A model generated the notes under the pieces. That model had not been told where the DNA came from and did no database searches. It saw nothing but the letters and a program-made list of their open reading frames with translations. This document shows positions 36,496-46,433 of a DNA stretch of 64,000 nucleotides, in pieces. The first letter of the stretch is position 1; each line of letters starts with the position of its first letter. The translations under genes were made by a program, and so were the position numbers. Source of the stretch: CAZCAC01 sp964496575 (GTDB lineage: Bacteria > Planctomycetota > UBA1135 > GCA-002686595); NCBI GenBank assembly GCA_964496575.1, contig CAZCAC010000015.1, positions 1 through 64,000 of the forward strand. Reading direction: 5' to 3'.

Positions 36496-37952
36496 CGCTC
36501 CGCCTCCGCCCGCAGGTCCAGGCACACCATCCGGTGCAGATCGCGTACCAGGAGCCTCCCGCCAGCGAGCGCCATCGGCGCCCACGACTCGTGCCCGTCG
36601 AGCACCTGCGCCTGCGCCAGCACCTCGAAGCCCTCCGCGGAGAGCGCCGCCATGGTCAGGAGCCCCGTGTCGTTCATGAGGAGCAGCTTGCCATCGGCCA
36701 CCAGAAAGGGGCCGAGCTCGAAGAGGTGATTGGGGCCGCTGTTCCAGAGCGTGACACCCTCCGGGCTGAGGCAGCTGAGCTGCTCCTTCAGCGGGCCCGC
36801 GTTGCGCGTCAGCACGACGTAGATCTGGTCATCGAAGTAGATCGGCGTCTGCTGCTCCGCGCTCATCGTGCGCACGTCGAGGCGCGCGATCACGTCGACC
36901 ATCGGCTCGTAGTTCTCGTCCTCGCCGATCTCGAGGATCACCCCGCCCGCCTTGTAGCCGCCCGACAGGAGAATGCGGTTCCCCTCGAGCAGCACCGGCG
37001 TCGGCACGATCGCCGGCGAAATGCGCCAGTCGGGGTACTCCCAGAGCACCTTGCCCTTGCGCGCCTCGACGCCGAAGACGCCGCCGGTGCTGCAGAACAC
37101 GTAGGTGTCCGTGCCCTGCCAGTCCATCTCGATGATCGAGGCGTGCGTCATGTTCACGCCGCGCGGATTCGGCGTCTTCCAGAGGACCTCGCCGCTCGCG
37201 CAGTCGACCGCGATCATCAATACGTCCCGGTCGCCGCCGGGCGCGAGGATCGCGATCTCCTTGCCGCGGCGTGAAGCGATCAACGGGCACTGCGCGGCGT
37301 ACCACTCGGGGATCAACGCGCCGTACTCGTCCACCAGGTCGATCGACCACTTCGCCTCGCCACTCTTCGCGTCGACGCAGAGGACCTGGCCCATCGGGCC
37401 CAGCGTCACCACGTGGCTGTCGGTCACCGCTGGCACGGTGCGCGAGATCCCGTGCGAGCGCATCATCGGCAGGTGGTACCAGCGGCGCCAGATCTCGGCG
37501 CCGTCAGCCAGCGAGAAGCAGCGCAGCGCGTCGCCTCGCTTCTCGGGCACCACCTCGCCGTCCACGCGCCCCTCGTCGTAGTCGAGCACGTACACGCGCC
37601 CCGCGTGGATCGCCGCGCCGGCGTAGCCTTCGCCGAGCTCGACTTCCCACAGGGGCGGCGGTCCCGCTTCGGGCCAGCTCCCGGCGAGCGCGACCTCCTC
37701 GTCGCTCACCCCGTCGCGGTACGGACCGCGGAAGCACGGCCAGGAGCCCTCGATCCCCTCGGCGGGCACGCCGTCGAACGTCGTGAGCTCCCCGGGCAGC
37801 GCCGGTCGGAAGACCGGGATCAGGTCGGAGGGGAAGTTCCCGCGCTCCTCGAAGGAGAACGCCGGCACGCTCCCCATCCAGTCCAGCACCACCCACGCCG
37901 CCAGTGCGGCGCAGGCGAGACTCGTCACGGCCGGGATCAACGTGGATCGCAT
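36492..37952 (-). CDS. PQQ-type beta-propeller protein, first gene of the Fe-S electron-transfer operon
   Basis: The protein has 486 residues. ATG at 37952 is preferred to in-frame TTG and GTG codons up to 37961; no good SD is seen for any of them. An N-terminal hydrophobic segment (about 6-26) is a signal or anchor. GSWPCFRGPYRDGVSDE follows, the planctomycete PQQ N-terminal signature, then seven or so blades with A-L-R-C-F-S-L-A-D-G-A-E-I-W and V-L-C-V-D-A-K-S-G-E-A-K-W type repeats. The stop overlaps the NHL gene start (ATGA). As first gene it sets expression of the Fe-S operon; the promoter must lie in 37953-38071. Confidence 0.82.
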   Translation of the reverse strand: MRSTLIPAVTSLACAALAAWVVLDWMGSVPAFSFEERGNFPSDLIPVFRPALPGELTTFDGVPAEGIEGSWPCFRGPYRDGVSDEEVALAGSWPEAGPPPLWEVELGEGYAGAAIHAGRVYVLDYDEGRVDGEVVPEKRGDALRCFSLADGAEIWRRWYHLPMMRSHGISRTVPAVTDSHVVTLGPMGQVLCVDAKSGEAKWSIDLVDEYGALIPEWYAAQCPLIASRRGKEIAILAPGGDRDVLMIAVDCASGEVLWKTPNPRGVNMTHASIIEMDWQGTDTYVFCSTGGVFGVEARKGKVLWEYPDWRISPAIVPTPVLLEGNRILLSGGYKAGGVILEIGEDENYEPMVDVIARLDVRTMSAEQQTPIYFDDQIYVVLTRNAGPLKEQLSCLSPEGVTLWNSGPNHLFELGPFLVADGKLLLMNDTGLLTMAALSAEGFEVLAQAQVLDGHESWAPMALAGGRLLVRDLHRMVCLDLRAEAER

Positions 37953-38012
37953 CACGGGCAATCGTACTCGTCGAGAGCGGCGCCGGCGTCAGCTCTAGTG
38001 CGGGGAATCCCG

Positions 38013-38058
38013 TCTTTGGATCCCGAGGTCTCAACGGCGTCAGCCGTTGAACCAAAGA
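38013..38058 (-). terminator. Hairpin between the acs gene and the propeller/Fe-S operon
   Basis: The inner stem TCAACGGC pairs with GCCGTTGA around GTCA; the outer stem TCTTTGG pairs with CCAAAGA. It lies 14 bases after the acetyl-CoA synthetase stop and upstream of the propeller operon on the same strand. There is no U-tract, so it may be a terminator or a leader structure of the operon. Confidence 0.4.
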
Positions 38059-38071
38059 TAGCCACGTGCCG

Positions 38072-40027
<1,956 letters not shown>

Positions 40028-40182
40028 GGCGCGTACTGACACTCTGGTTTTGAAACGGCTTCGAGGGTGAAGGGGGGAAGTTACCTTGCAGCGGGGTTCG
40101 ATGCGAGAAGTCGCCCGAATCCGCTGGATGGTTGGTTGCCAAAGGAGTTCCAGCTCGTACCCTCGGCGCCCGGAGAACGCGA

Positions 40183-41454
40183 ATGTCGATCCAGCTCACC
40201 GACGATGACCGGCGCACGCTCGACGGCGAGCGGGGCGAGGCTGCGCGCCTCGCGCTGAGGATCGTGGTGCGCATGACCGAGGTGCTCGGGGTGGACGAGC
40301 TGATCGAGGTCGGCCAGGCACACATCGACGGCTGCGGCCTGCTCTCCGACGCGAGCCTGGCGTTCGCCGAGCTGCTGGCGGAGAAGGGCGCGAAGGTCAG
40401 GATCCCGACGACGCTCAGCATGGGGCCGCTCGACCTCCAGCGCTGGCGCGAGCTCGGCGTGCCGGAGGAGTACGCCGCGCGGGCGATCCGTCAGGGGCGC
40501 GCCTACGAGGGTATGGGCTGCCTGCCGACCTGGACCTGCGCCCCGTACCAGGGCTATCTCACTCCGCGCTTCGGCCAGCACCTCGCGTGGGGCGAGTCGA
40601 ACGCGGTGTGCTACGCGAACTCGGTGCTCGGCGCGCGGACCGACCGCTGCGCGGACTACCTCGACATCTGCGCGGCGATCTGCGGCAAGGTGCCGCGGAC
40701 GGGGATGCACCTCGACGAGAATCGGCGCGGAGAGCTGCTCGTACAGCTGGTCGACTTCGAGCTCGAGGACTGGCGCGACGAGACACAGTGGTCGGCGCTC
40801 GGCCATCTGCTCGGCCCGCTGGCGCGGGAGCAGATCGCGGTGATCGAGGGATTGCCGCGTCGAGCGACCAGCGATCAGCTCAAGGCGCTGTGCGCGGCGA
40901 GCGCGTCATCGGGATCGGTAGCGCTCTTCCACGCCGTCGGGCTGACCCCGGAGGCGCCGACCCGGGAGGCGGCATTCGGTGGCCGCGCGCCGGAGGGGGA
41001 GGCGTGGATCGGGCCGATGGACCTCGCCGAGGCACGGGCCGATCTCTCGACCAGCGCGACCGGGGCGCGCCTCGGTCACGTGGTCGTCGGTTGCCCGCAC
41101 TTCTCGTACGACGAGTTCGTCAAGCTGGCCGACCTCCTGCTCGCCGAGGACGCGGGCGGCTTTCACGAGGAAACGGGCTTCACCGTGATCACCAGCCGGG
41201 AGTCGGAGGCGTTGATGCGCAGCGCCGGGTTCGTACCGCTGTTCGAGCGGTGGGGGGTGCGAATCACCCTGGATACCTGCGTGTTCCACACGCCGATGCT
41301 GGACTCGAGCGCGGCGACGGTGATGACCAACTCCGGCAAGTGCGCGTACTACGCGCCGGGCGCGCTGAAGACGGAGGTCGCGTTCGGGACGTTGCGCGAG
41401 TGCGTGCGCTCGGCGATCGAGGGGTACGTCTGGCGTGAGGAGGAGGGGCGATGA
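40183..41454 (+). CDS. Aconitase X large (catalytic) subunit, probable cis-3-hydroxy-L-proline dehydratase
   Basis: The protein has 423 residues. GGAGAA precedes the ATG. The sequence matches the AcnX catalytic domain (DUF521): HIDGCGLLSD, EGMGCLPTWTCAPYQGYLTPRFGQHLAWGES region, and the late V-M-T-N-S-G-K-C-A-Y-Y-A-P segment with conserved Cys ligands. Characterised AcnX enzymes dehydrate cis-3-hydroxy-L-proline to pyrroline-2-carboxylate, or in archaea mevalonate-5-phosphate. The first is favoured because the third gene of this operon is an ornithine-cyclodeaminase-family reductase. The stop overlaps the small-subunit ATG (ATGA). Many bacterial forms are single chains; here the enzyme is split. 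Confidence 0.85.
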   Translation: MSIQLTDDDRRTLDGERGEAARLALRIVVRMTEVLGVDELIEVGQAHIDGCGLLSDASLAFAELLAEKGAKVRIPTTLSMGPLDLQRWRELGVPEEYAARAIRQGRAYEGMGCLPTWTCAPYQGYLTPRFGQHLAWGESNAVCYANSVLGARTDRCADYLDICAAICGKVPRTGMHLDENRRGELLVQLVDFELEDWRDETQWSALGHLLGPLAREQIAVIEGLPRRATSDQLKALCAASASSGSVALFHAVGLTPEAPTREAAFGGRAPEGEAWIGPMDLAEARADLSTSATGARLGHVVVGCPHFSYDEFVKLADLLLAEDAGGFHEETGFTVITSRESEALMRSAGFVPLFERWGVRITLDTCVFHTPMLDSSAATVMTNSGKCAYYAPGALKTEVAFGTLRECVRSAIEGYVWREEEGR

Positions 41455-41882
41455 GTCGCATCTTGAAGGGGCGGGCGGTGATCCCCGGCGCGGCCCGGGG
41501 GCGGGCGCTGGTGACGAAGGAGCCCCTTAGCTTCTGGGGTGGCTACGACTGCGAGACGGGAGAGATCATCGACCGCCGTCACGAGCGCTGCGGCGAGAAC
41601 GCGGCGGGGCGGGTATTCCTCTTGCCAACGGGACGCGGCTCGAGCACGGCGAGCGGGATCCTCTTGCAGAGCCTCTTCAATGGCACGGCGCCCGCGGCGC
41701 TGTGTTTTCTCGAGGTCGATCCGATCCTGGCCCTCGGCGCGATCGTCGCCGAGGAGTGCTTCGAGCGCAGCGTGCCGGTGATCCAGCTCGAGGAGGCGGA
41801 TTTCGCCACCGTGACCGACGACGACTGGATCGAGATCGAGAGCGACGGGACGTTGCGAATCGTGCCCGGCGGGAAGGAGTAG
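41451..41882 (+). CDS. Aconitase X small (swivel) subunit
   Basis: The protein has 143 residues and belongs to DUF126, the swivelling beta-barrel that completes the AcnX active site. Visible signatures are G-R-A-V-I-P-G-A-A-R-G, PLSFWGGYDCETGEIIDRRH, LPTGRGSSTASG (the Gly/Ser substrate-binding loop) and P-A-A-L-C-F. It is translationally coupled to the large subunit by ATGA and ends one base before the reductase GTG. It cannot function without the large subunit. Confidence 0.87.
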   Translation: MSRILKGRAVIPGAARGRALVTKEPLSFWGGYDCETGEIIDRRHERCGENAAGRVFLLPTGRGSSTASGILLQSLFNGTAPAALCFLEVDPILALGAIVAEECFERSVPVIQLEEADFATVTDDDWIEIESDGTLRIVPGGKE

Positions 41883-41883
41883 G

Positions 41884-42873
41884 GTGCCGGTGCTGATTCT
41901 CGGCGCAGAGGATGTCCGTCGCGCGCTGCCGATGGGGGAGGCGATCGGGGCGATGCGCACGGCGTTCGGTGCGCTGGTGCAGGGGCGCGCGCAGGTGCCG
42001 CTGCGCTCGCAGCTCGCTTCGACGGATGGCCGCGGGGTGACGCTGGTGATGCCGGCGCATCTCTCGGATGAAGCGGGGGACGCGCTGGCGGTCAAGGTCG
42101 TCTCGGTCTTTCCGGACAACCCGGGGCGCGGGCTCGCGCGGATCCAGGGCACGGTGCTGGTGCTCGATCCGTCGACGGGTCGGGTCGAGGGAGTCCTGGA
42201 GGGGGCGACGCTGACCGCGCTGCGGACGGGGGCAGTGTCGGGGCTGGCCACCGAACTGCTGGCGCGGGAGGATGCGCGGGTGGCCGCGATCTTCGGGGCC
42301 GGGGTGCAGGGGAGGACGCAGCTGGAGGCGGTTTGCACGGCGCGGAGGATCGAGCGGGTGCTGGTTTGCGATCCCGTTCCGGGAGCGACCGAACGCTTCG
42401 TCGAAGAGCTGGCGGGGGTGGGGCCGATTCCGGAGGACGTCCAGGTCGCTACCCCGCGCGAAGCGGTGTCGGAGGCGGACGTCATCTGCACGGCGACGAT
42501 CTCGACCGACCCGGTGTTCGAGGATCCCGAGCTGAAGCCGGGGGTGCATATCAACGCGGTGGGCTCCTACCAGCCACATGTGCGCGAGATTCCGCCGGAG
42601 ACGGTAGTGCGTGCCCGCGTGGTGGTCGACGACCGCGAGGCTGCGCTGGAGGAGACGGGCGATCTGATCCAGCCGATCGAGGCGGGGCTCATCACCGCCG
42701 CGCACATCCGAGCGAGCCTGGGCGAGCTGGTGCTCGGTGAGGTCGAAGGTCGCGAGTCGGGAGAGCAGATCACGCTGTTCAAGTCGGTCGGAATCGCCGC
42801 GCAGGACGCGGCGGCGGCGCGGGTTGCACTCGAGGGGGCGAGGGCGCTGGGGCTCGGGCAGTGGGTGGAGTGA
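41884..42873 (+). CDS. Ornithine cyclodeaminase/mu-crystallin family enzyme, probable pyrroline-2-carboxylate reductase
   Basis: The protein has 329 residues starting at GTG, one base after the AcnX small-subunit stop. The Rossmann motif is FGAGVQGRTQLEAV; RTGAVSGLATELLA and VHINAVGSYQPHVREI are family hallmarks, as is R-I-Q-G-T-V-L-V-L-D. Family members include ornithine cyclodeaminase, alanine dehydrogenase and pyrroline-2-carboxylate reductase. In an operon with AcnX the last fits best: it would reduce the dehydration product to L-proline with NAD(P)H, letting the cell use hydroxyproline. Biochemical identity is inferred from context. Confidence 0.85.
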   Translation: MPVLILGAEDVRRALPMGEAIGAMRTAFGALVQGRAQVPLRSQLASTDGRGVTLVMPAHLSDEAGDALAVKVVSVFPDNPGRGLARIQGTVLVLDPSTGRVEGVLEGATLTALRTGAVSGLATELLAREDARVAAIFGAGVQGRTQLEAVCTARRIERVLVCDPVPGATERFVEELAGVGPIPEDVQVATPREAVSEADVICTATISTDPVFEDPELKPGVHINAVGSYQPHVREIPPETVVRARVVVDDREAALEETGDLIQPIEAGLITAAHIRASLGELVLGEVEGRESGEQITLFKSVGIAAQDAAAARVALEGARALGLGQWVE

Positions 42874-42905
42874 GCGCCACGCCGCCAGCGGTCCCGCTTT
42901 CGATC

Positions 42906-44246
42906 CTAATCCGCGTACCAGACCTTGATGTCGGGGAACCTCCCCTCGATGTAGCGGCGATAGGAAGTCTTGCTGATCTTGTGCCACTCGTGATCGCAGT
43001 CCTCCGCGGCCACCGTCCGGACCGCCATCACGCTCCCCTTCGGATAGCAGCCACCGTCGGTCGAGCCGCACTTCCGACAGAGGTGGTAGTTCCATGGTGG
43101 TGCGCTGAGGAACGCGAGGTGGGCACCCGTCGGCCCGTCCGACAACCGGTCGATGGTGCAGACCCCCGGCTCGGCCGGGCCCGGCGGCGCGAGCAACCGT
43201 CGCAAGCAATCGGCGAACACCGCCGCCTGCCTTTCCATTCCCAGGTCGTTCGGGTGCACCCGATCCACGGTGCCGTCGCCGTCACTTCCCAGCATGCCAC
43301 TCCCCGGCAGCAGCACCAGCCCGCAGACGTCGAGGCACTGCAACCGCTCGAAGCGCTCGCGCAACGCCATCCCCTTCTCCGTGGGTGAGGTGTCGAGGAA
43401 GCTCGAGTCCTCCGCCAGCACGATCGGCGTCTCCGGGTGATCGCGGCGGAGCCGCTGGACGAATCGGCGCACGCGCTGCTCGATCTGCCGGATCGACATG
43501 TTCGGCAAGCAATCCAGCACGAACACCGATGGATCGAGCTCCGCGATCAGCTCCGCCATCTCCAGCTCCATCTCGCCGCTGCCGGAGAAACCCAGGTTGA
43601 TCACCGGCACGTCGAGCTCGCGCCCGACGATCGCCGTCGCCGCCATCCCCGGGCGCGACGCACACGCCCCCTGCGTGATCGAAGTTCCGTAGAAGACGAT
43701 CGGTTTCGCCCGGGATCGCTCCGAGTCCGCCGGTGGCCGGGAGATGCTCTTTCCCCCGGGAACACCGACCTCGAGCGAGCGGACACCGTTGTACAGCGGA
43801 AGGTACAAGAGGTACTCCGGCCCCGACGGCAACCGAAAGCGAGCTCGATTCTCCACCGCGGTCGGGCGGCCGTTGTCGACGTACCGCCACCGGGAATCCT
43901 CCCCGCGCACGTAGCAGTCCACCCCGCTGACCCCGGTCGCGGGCATGTGCGGCATCGAGAGGGTCCCCCCGGTCAGCGTCCAGCGCACCTCGATCGCCTC
44001 CGCATCGGTGACGAAGCGCACCGCGATCCCCGCCGAGTCGTGGGAAAGCCCCCAGACGCTCTTCGGCACCGTCTCCTCGGCCCGCGCCGGCAGGCGGTCC
44101 CACGGCGCGGCGGTGTCGCTCCAGCCCTGCCCCTCGACGAGGAGCTCCCGGGCGTCGATCCACGTCGTCTCACCCTCCTCCAGGTCCGAGCTCGGTGCGA
44201 CGAGCGGCAACAACAGCGTGAGCGTGCAAAACGGAGAGAGCATCAT
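42906..44246 (-). CDS. Secreted SGNH/GDSL hydrolase with C-terminal Cys-rich extension
   Basis: The protein has 446 residues. ATG at 44246 is preferred over the GTG at 44273: GAGG precedes it and a signal peptide (MMLSPFCTLTLLLPLVA) follows. An N-terminal beta-sandwich (about 30-175) precedes the hydrolase with block I F-Y-G-T-S-I-T-Q-G (GDS replaced by GTS, Ser retained), GFSGSGEME, L-D-C-L-P-N-M and the catalytic DRVHPNDLG. The last 100 residues carry LCRKCGSTDGGC and C-D-H-E-W-H, resembling a zinc-ribbon-like extension. It is likely a carbohydrate or peptidoglycan esterase; the substrate is unknown. Confidence 0.82.
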   Translation of the reverse strand: MMLSPFCTLTLLLPLVAPSSDLEEGETTWIDARELLVEGQGWSDTAAPWDRLPARAEETVPKSVWGLSHDSAGIAVRFVTDAEAIEVRWTLTGGTLSMPHMPATGVSGVDCYVRGEDSRWRYVDNGRPTAVENRARFRLPSGPEYLLYLPLYNGVRSLEVGVPGGKSISRPPADSERSRAKPIVFYGTSITQGACASRPGMAATAIVGRELDVPVINLGFSGSGEMELEMAELIAELDPSVFVLDCLPNMSIRQIEQRVRRFVQRLRRDHPETPIVLAEDSSFLDTSPTEKGMALRERFERLQCLDVCGLVLLPGSGMLGSDGDGTVDRVHPNDLGMERQAAVFADCLRRLLAPPGPAEPGVCTIDRLSDGPTGAHLAFLSAPPWNYHLCRKCGSTDGGCYPKGSVMAVRTVAAEDCDHEWHKISKTSYRRYIEGRFPDIKVWYAD

Positions 44247-44259
44247 CCTCGTCACCTGC

Positions 44260-44922
44260 TCAGGAGTCCTCACGACCCGGCCCCCACACCCTCCGGAAGT
44301 ATCCCTCCGCCAGGTGCAGCGCCGCCGCCGGATTGTGACCCAGCGCCCGATCCTTCGCCACCAGGGTGGTCACCAGCGCGTCGGAGTGCTTGTAGAAGAG
44401 ACTGTCGTGACCGACGCACAGCCCCAGCAGCACGTTGAAGTCGCACTCCGCCGCGTTGAGCACCGCCGCTTGCGTGATCGGGTTGCAGATCGCCTCGAAC
44501 TCGCCGGGGCGGACCTTCTCGTCATCGGCGAGACCGACCTCCTCCTTCGGCACGCCGCCGGTCTTGCAGCACACCGACACCACCTCGAAGCCGTGGCTGT
44601 CGAGGATCGCGGCGAACGTCTTCGCCAGGTCGAAGCTGCCCGCGCAGAAGGCGAGGCCGATCCGGGAAAAAACCATGCGCCGGGCGAACTCCACGATCTC
44701 CTCGACGCGAGTCCACGCGCCATAACCCTCCGCCTCGACGCGGCTCGACTCGCGGTGAGCCCAGGCGATCCCCGCCTCCTCGTACAGCTCGCGCGCCGCC
44801 GCGAGCACCTCGGGCTCCAGCTGGCTCGGACACCAGGCGGGGCCTCGCTCTTCCTGCTCGCCCTCGCGGCAGGCTCGCAGGGTCGGCGGGCAGTCGGCGC
44901 AGGTCGGATGGTCGGGTCTCAT
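44260..44922 (-). CDS. DUF1847 Cys-rich protein
   Basis: The protein has 220 residues. ATG at 44922 has GGAGG eight bases upstream. The N-terminal Cys pattern C-A-D-C...C-R...W-C-P and the central FCAGSFDLAKTFAAIL, CCKTGG and C-N-P-x-x-Q-A segments match DUF1847, described as putative metal-binding and without established function. LGLCVGHDSLFYKHSDA follows. There is no signal peptide, so it is cytosolic. It is flanked by a Cys-rich small protein upstream and the SGNH hydrolase downstream, all on one strand with short spacing. Confidence 0.75.
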   Translation of the reverse strand: MRPDHPTCADCPPTLRACREGEQEERGPAWCPSQLEPEVLAAARELYEEAGIAWAHRESSRVEAEGYGAWTRVEEIVEFARRMVFSRIGLAFCAGSFDLAKTFAAILDSHGFEVVSVCCKTGGVPKEEVGLADDEKVRPGEFEAICNPITQAAVLNAAECDFNVLLGLCVGHDSLFYKHSDALVTTLVAKDRALGHNPAAALHLAEGYFRRVWGPGREDS

Positions 44923-44967
44923 GGTTCGAGCCTCCACCGACGGCCCCGCGACGACTCCGCGAGACCG

Positions 44968-45177
44968 TCAGCCTTCGTGCTTCTCGCGGTGGCGCGGGTG
45001 GTCGGGGCTGTACCAGCACGTGTCGCAGCTCCCGCCCAGCTCGCAGAGCCCCAGCGGGCGCAAGCAGGTTCCCTCGTAACCCTCGGGGCGATTCTCGTAG
45101 ACGGGGATCAGCTCGACCGGAGGGATCCGGTCCTCGGCCTCGCCGCCTTCGGGATGGTCGGATCGTGCTTCGTGCAT
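44968..45177 (-). CDS. Small Cys-rich protein upstream of the DUF1847 gene
   Basis: The gene has 69 codons. It has a Pro/Glu-rich body (IPPVELIPVYENRPEGYEG) and then C-x6-C-x5-C-x2-C (GTCLRPLGLCELGGSCDTC) with a His-rich tail, a plausible metal site. The start is uncertain: ATG at 45177 lacks an SD, and the frame is open to 45303. It precedes the DUF1847 gene by 45 bases on the same strand, so a shared metal-related task is possible. I do not recognise the family. Confidence 0.5.
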   Translation of the reverse strand: MHEARSDHPEGGEAEDRIPPVELIPVYENRPEGYEGTCLRPLGLCELGGSCDTCWYSPDHPRHREKHEG

Positions 45178-45332
45178 GATTGCGCAGTTCGACCGGCCAG
45201 GGTGCCCGATCGCCCGCGGGGGCGCAAGGTGGGGAAGAGCCCATCTCGCCGCCATTCTGTCCGCAGGCTCGGCCAATCCCGACCGCCCCGGTATGCTCGC
45301 CATCTCGCCCCTCGACCGCCGCGCAGACCGTC

Positions 45333-46304
45333 GTGAAGGAAACGCCCAGGAACCGCCCCGCCCTCGAGCTCTCGATCCCCGCCAACCTCTCCGGCCGTCG
45401 TCTCGACGAGATCCTCGCCGAGCTGTGCCCCGAGCGGTCGAAGGCCGCGTTGCAGAAGCTGGTGCGGCGCGGCGGCGTGAAGCTGAACGGCCAGCGCGTG
45501 CTGCGCTCCAACATCCGCCCTCCGCGCTGCGCGAAGCTGCTCGTCGAGCTGGACGCGGGCGCTGCGGGGCCGGCGACCCCGCTGCCGCTGACCGTGGTCC
45601 ACGAGGACGAGCACCTCGCCGTGATCGACAAACCCGCCGGGCTCCTCACCCACGGTGTGCGGGACGCCGCCGAGGACAGCGTCGCCGCGCGCGCCGTCGC
45701 GCGCTTCGGGCCGCTCCCGATGCTGCTGGGAGAAGAGCGCCCCGGAATCGTGCATCGCCTCGACCGCGAGACCAGCGGCCTGATCGTCGTCACCCGCACC
45801 CCCGAGGCGATGGAGGCCATGCACGAAGAGTTTCGCGAGCGCGTGGTGCGCAAGGTCTACCACGCCCTGGTGCACGGCGCCCCGAAGAGCGAGGAGGCGA
45901 TTCTCGACCAGGAGCTCGCGCCGTGCGCGGATCATCCCGACCGCCAGGAAGTCCGGCGTCGGGGCGAGGGGAAGAGCGCGCGGACGCGGGTCCGCCTGCT
46001 CGAGGGCCTCGGACCCTGCTCGCTCCTCGAGTGCGTGCCGACCACCGGGCGACGCCACCAGATCCGCGTCCACCTCCTCGTCGCGGGCACGCCGGTGGTG
46101 GGGGATGCGATGTACGGCGCCCGGCGCGCCCCCGATCTGCCCCCCGGAGCCCCGCCGGTCCGCCGCCACCTCCTGCACGCCGCCCGCCTCGAATTCCCAC
46201 ACCCGGTAACCGGCCGGCCCCTGGCGCTCGTCTCCCCCGATCCTGCCGACCTCGTCGAGTTGGCGCATTGGTTACGGACCAGGAACGTCGATAACCCTGT
46301 CTGA
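45333..46304 (+). CDS. RluA-family 23S rRNA/tRNA pseudouridine synthase
   Basis: The protein has 323 residues from the GTG at 45333; no SD is evident. An S4 RNA-binding domain (RRLDEILAELCPERSKAALQ, about 21-40) precedes the catalytic domain with VIDKPAGLLTH, the catalytic-Asp motif GIVHRLDRETSGLIV (about 135-149) and GRRHQIRVHL. It isomerises specific uridines to pseudouridine in rRNA or tRNA. RluC/RluD-like is the best guess; the site cannot be predicted. It is divergent from the Cys-rich gene cluster and followed at once by a hairpin. Confidence 0.9.
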   Translation: MKETPRNRPALELSIPANLSGRRLDEILAELCPERSKAALQKLVRRGGVKLNGQRVLRSNIRPPRCAKLLVELDAGAAGPATPLPLTVVHEDEHLAVIDKPAGLLTHGVRDAAEDSVAARAVARFGPLPMLLGEERPGIVHRLDRETSGLIVVTRTPEAMEAMHEEFRERVVRKVYHALVHGAPKSEEAILDQELAPCADHPDRQEVRRRGEGKSARTRVRLLEGLGPCSLLECVPTTGRRHQIRVHLLVAGTPVVGDAMYGARRAPDLPPGAPPVRRHLLHAARLEFPHPVTGRPLALVSPDPADLVELAHWLRTRNVDNPV

Positions 46305-46334
46305 CGGGCGAGGAGTGCGCTTTTCGCTCGCCCG
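46305..46334 (+). terminator. Hairpin directly after the pseudouridine synthase stop
   Basis: CGGGCGAG pairs with CTCGCCCG, starting on the base after the stop codon, with further partial pairing inside the loop and four T residues in it. No U-tract follows. The remaining bases to 46433 hold a TAGAAT (46393-46398) that could be the -10 box of the next gene. Confidence 0.5.
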
Positions 46335-46433
46335 CGCCCCGACCCTACGCGATCCGTACAACCGCCCTCCGCCGCACCCCGCCCGGCACGGCTAGAATCG
46401 GTCCTCGGACCCTTTCAGCAACGAGGCTACACC

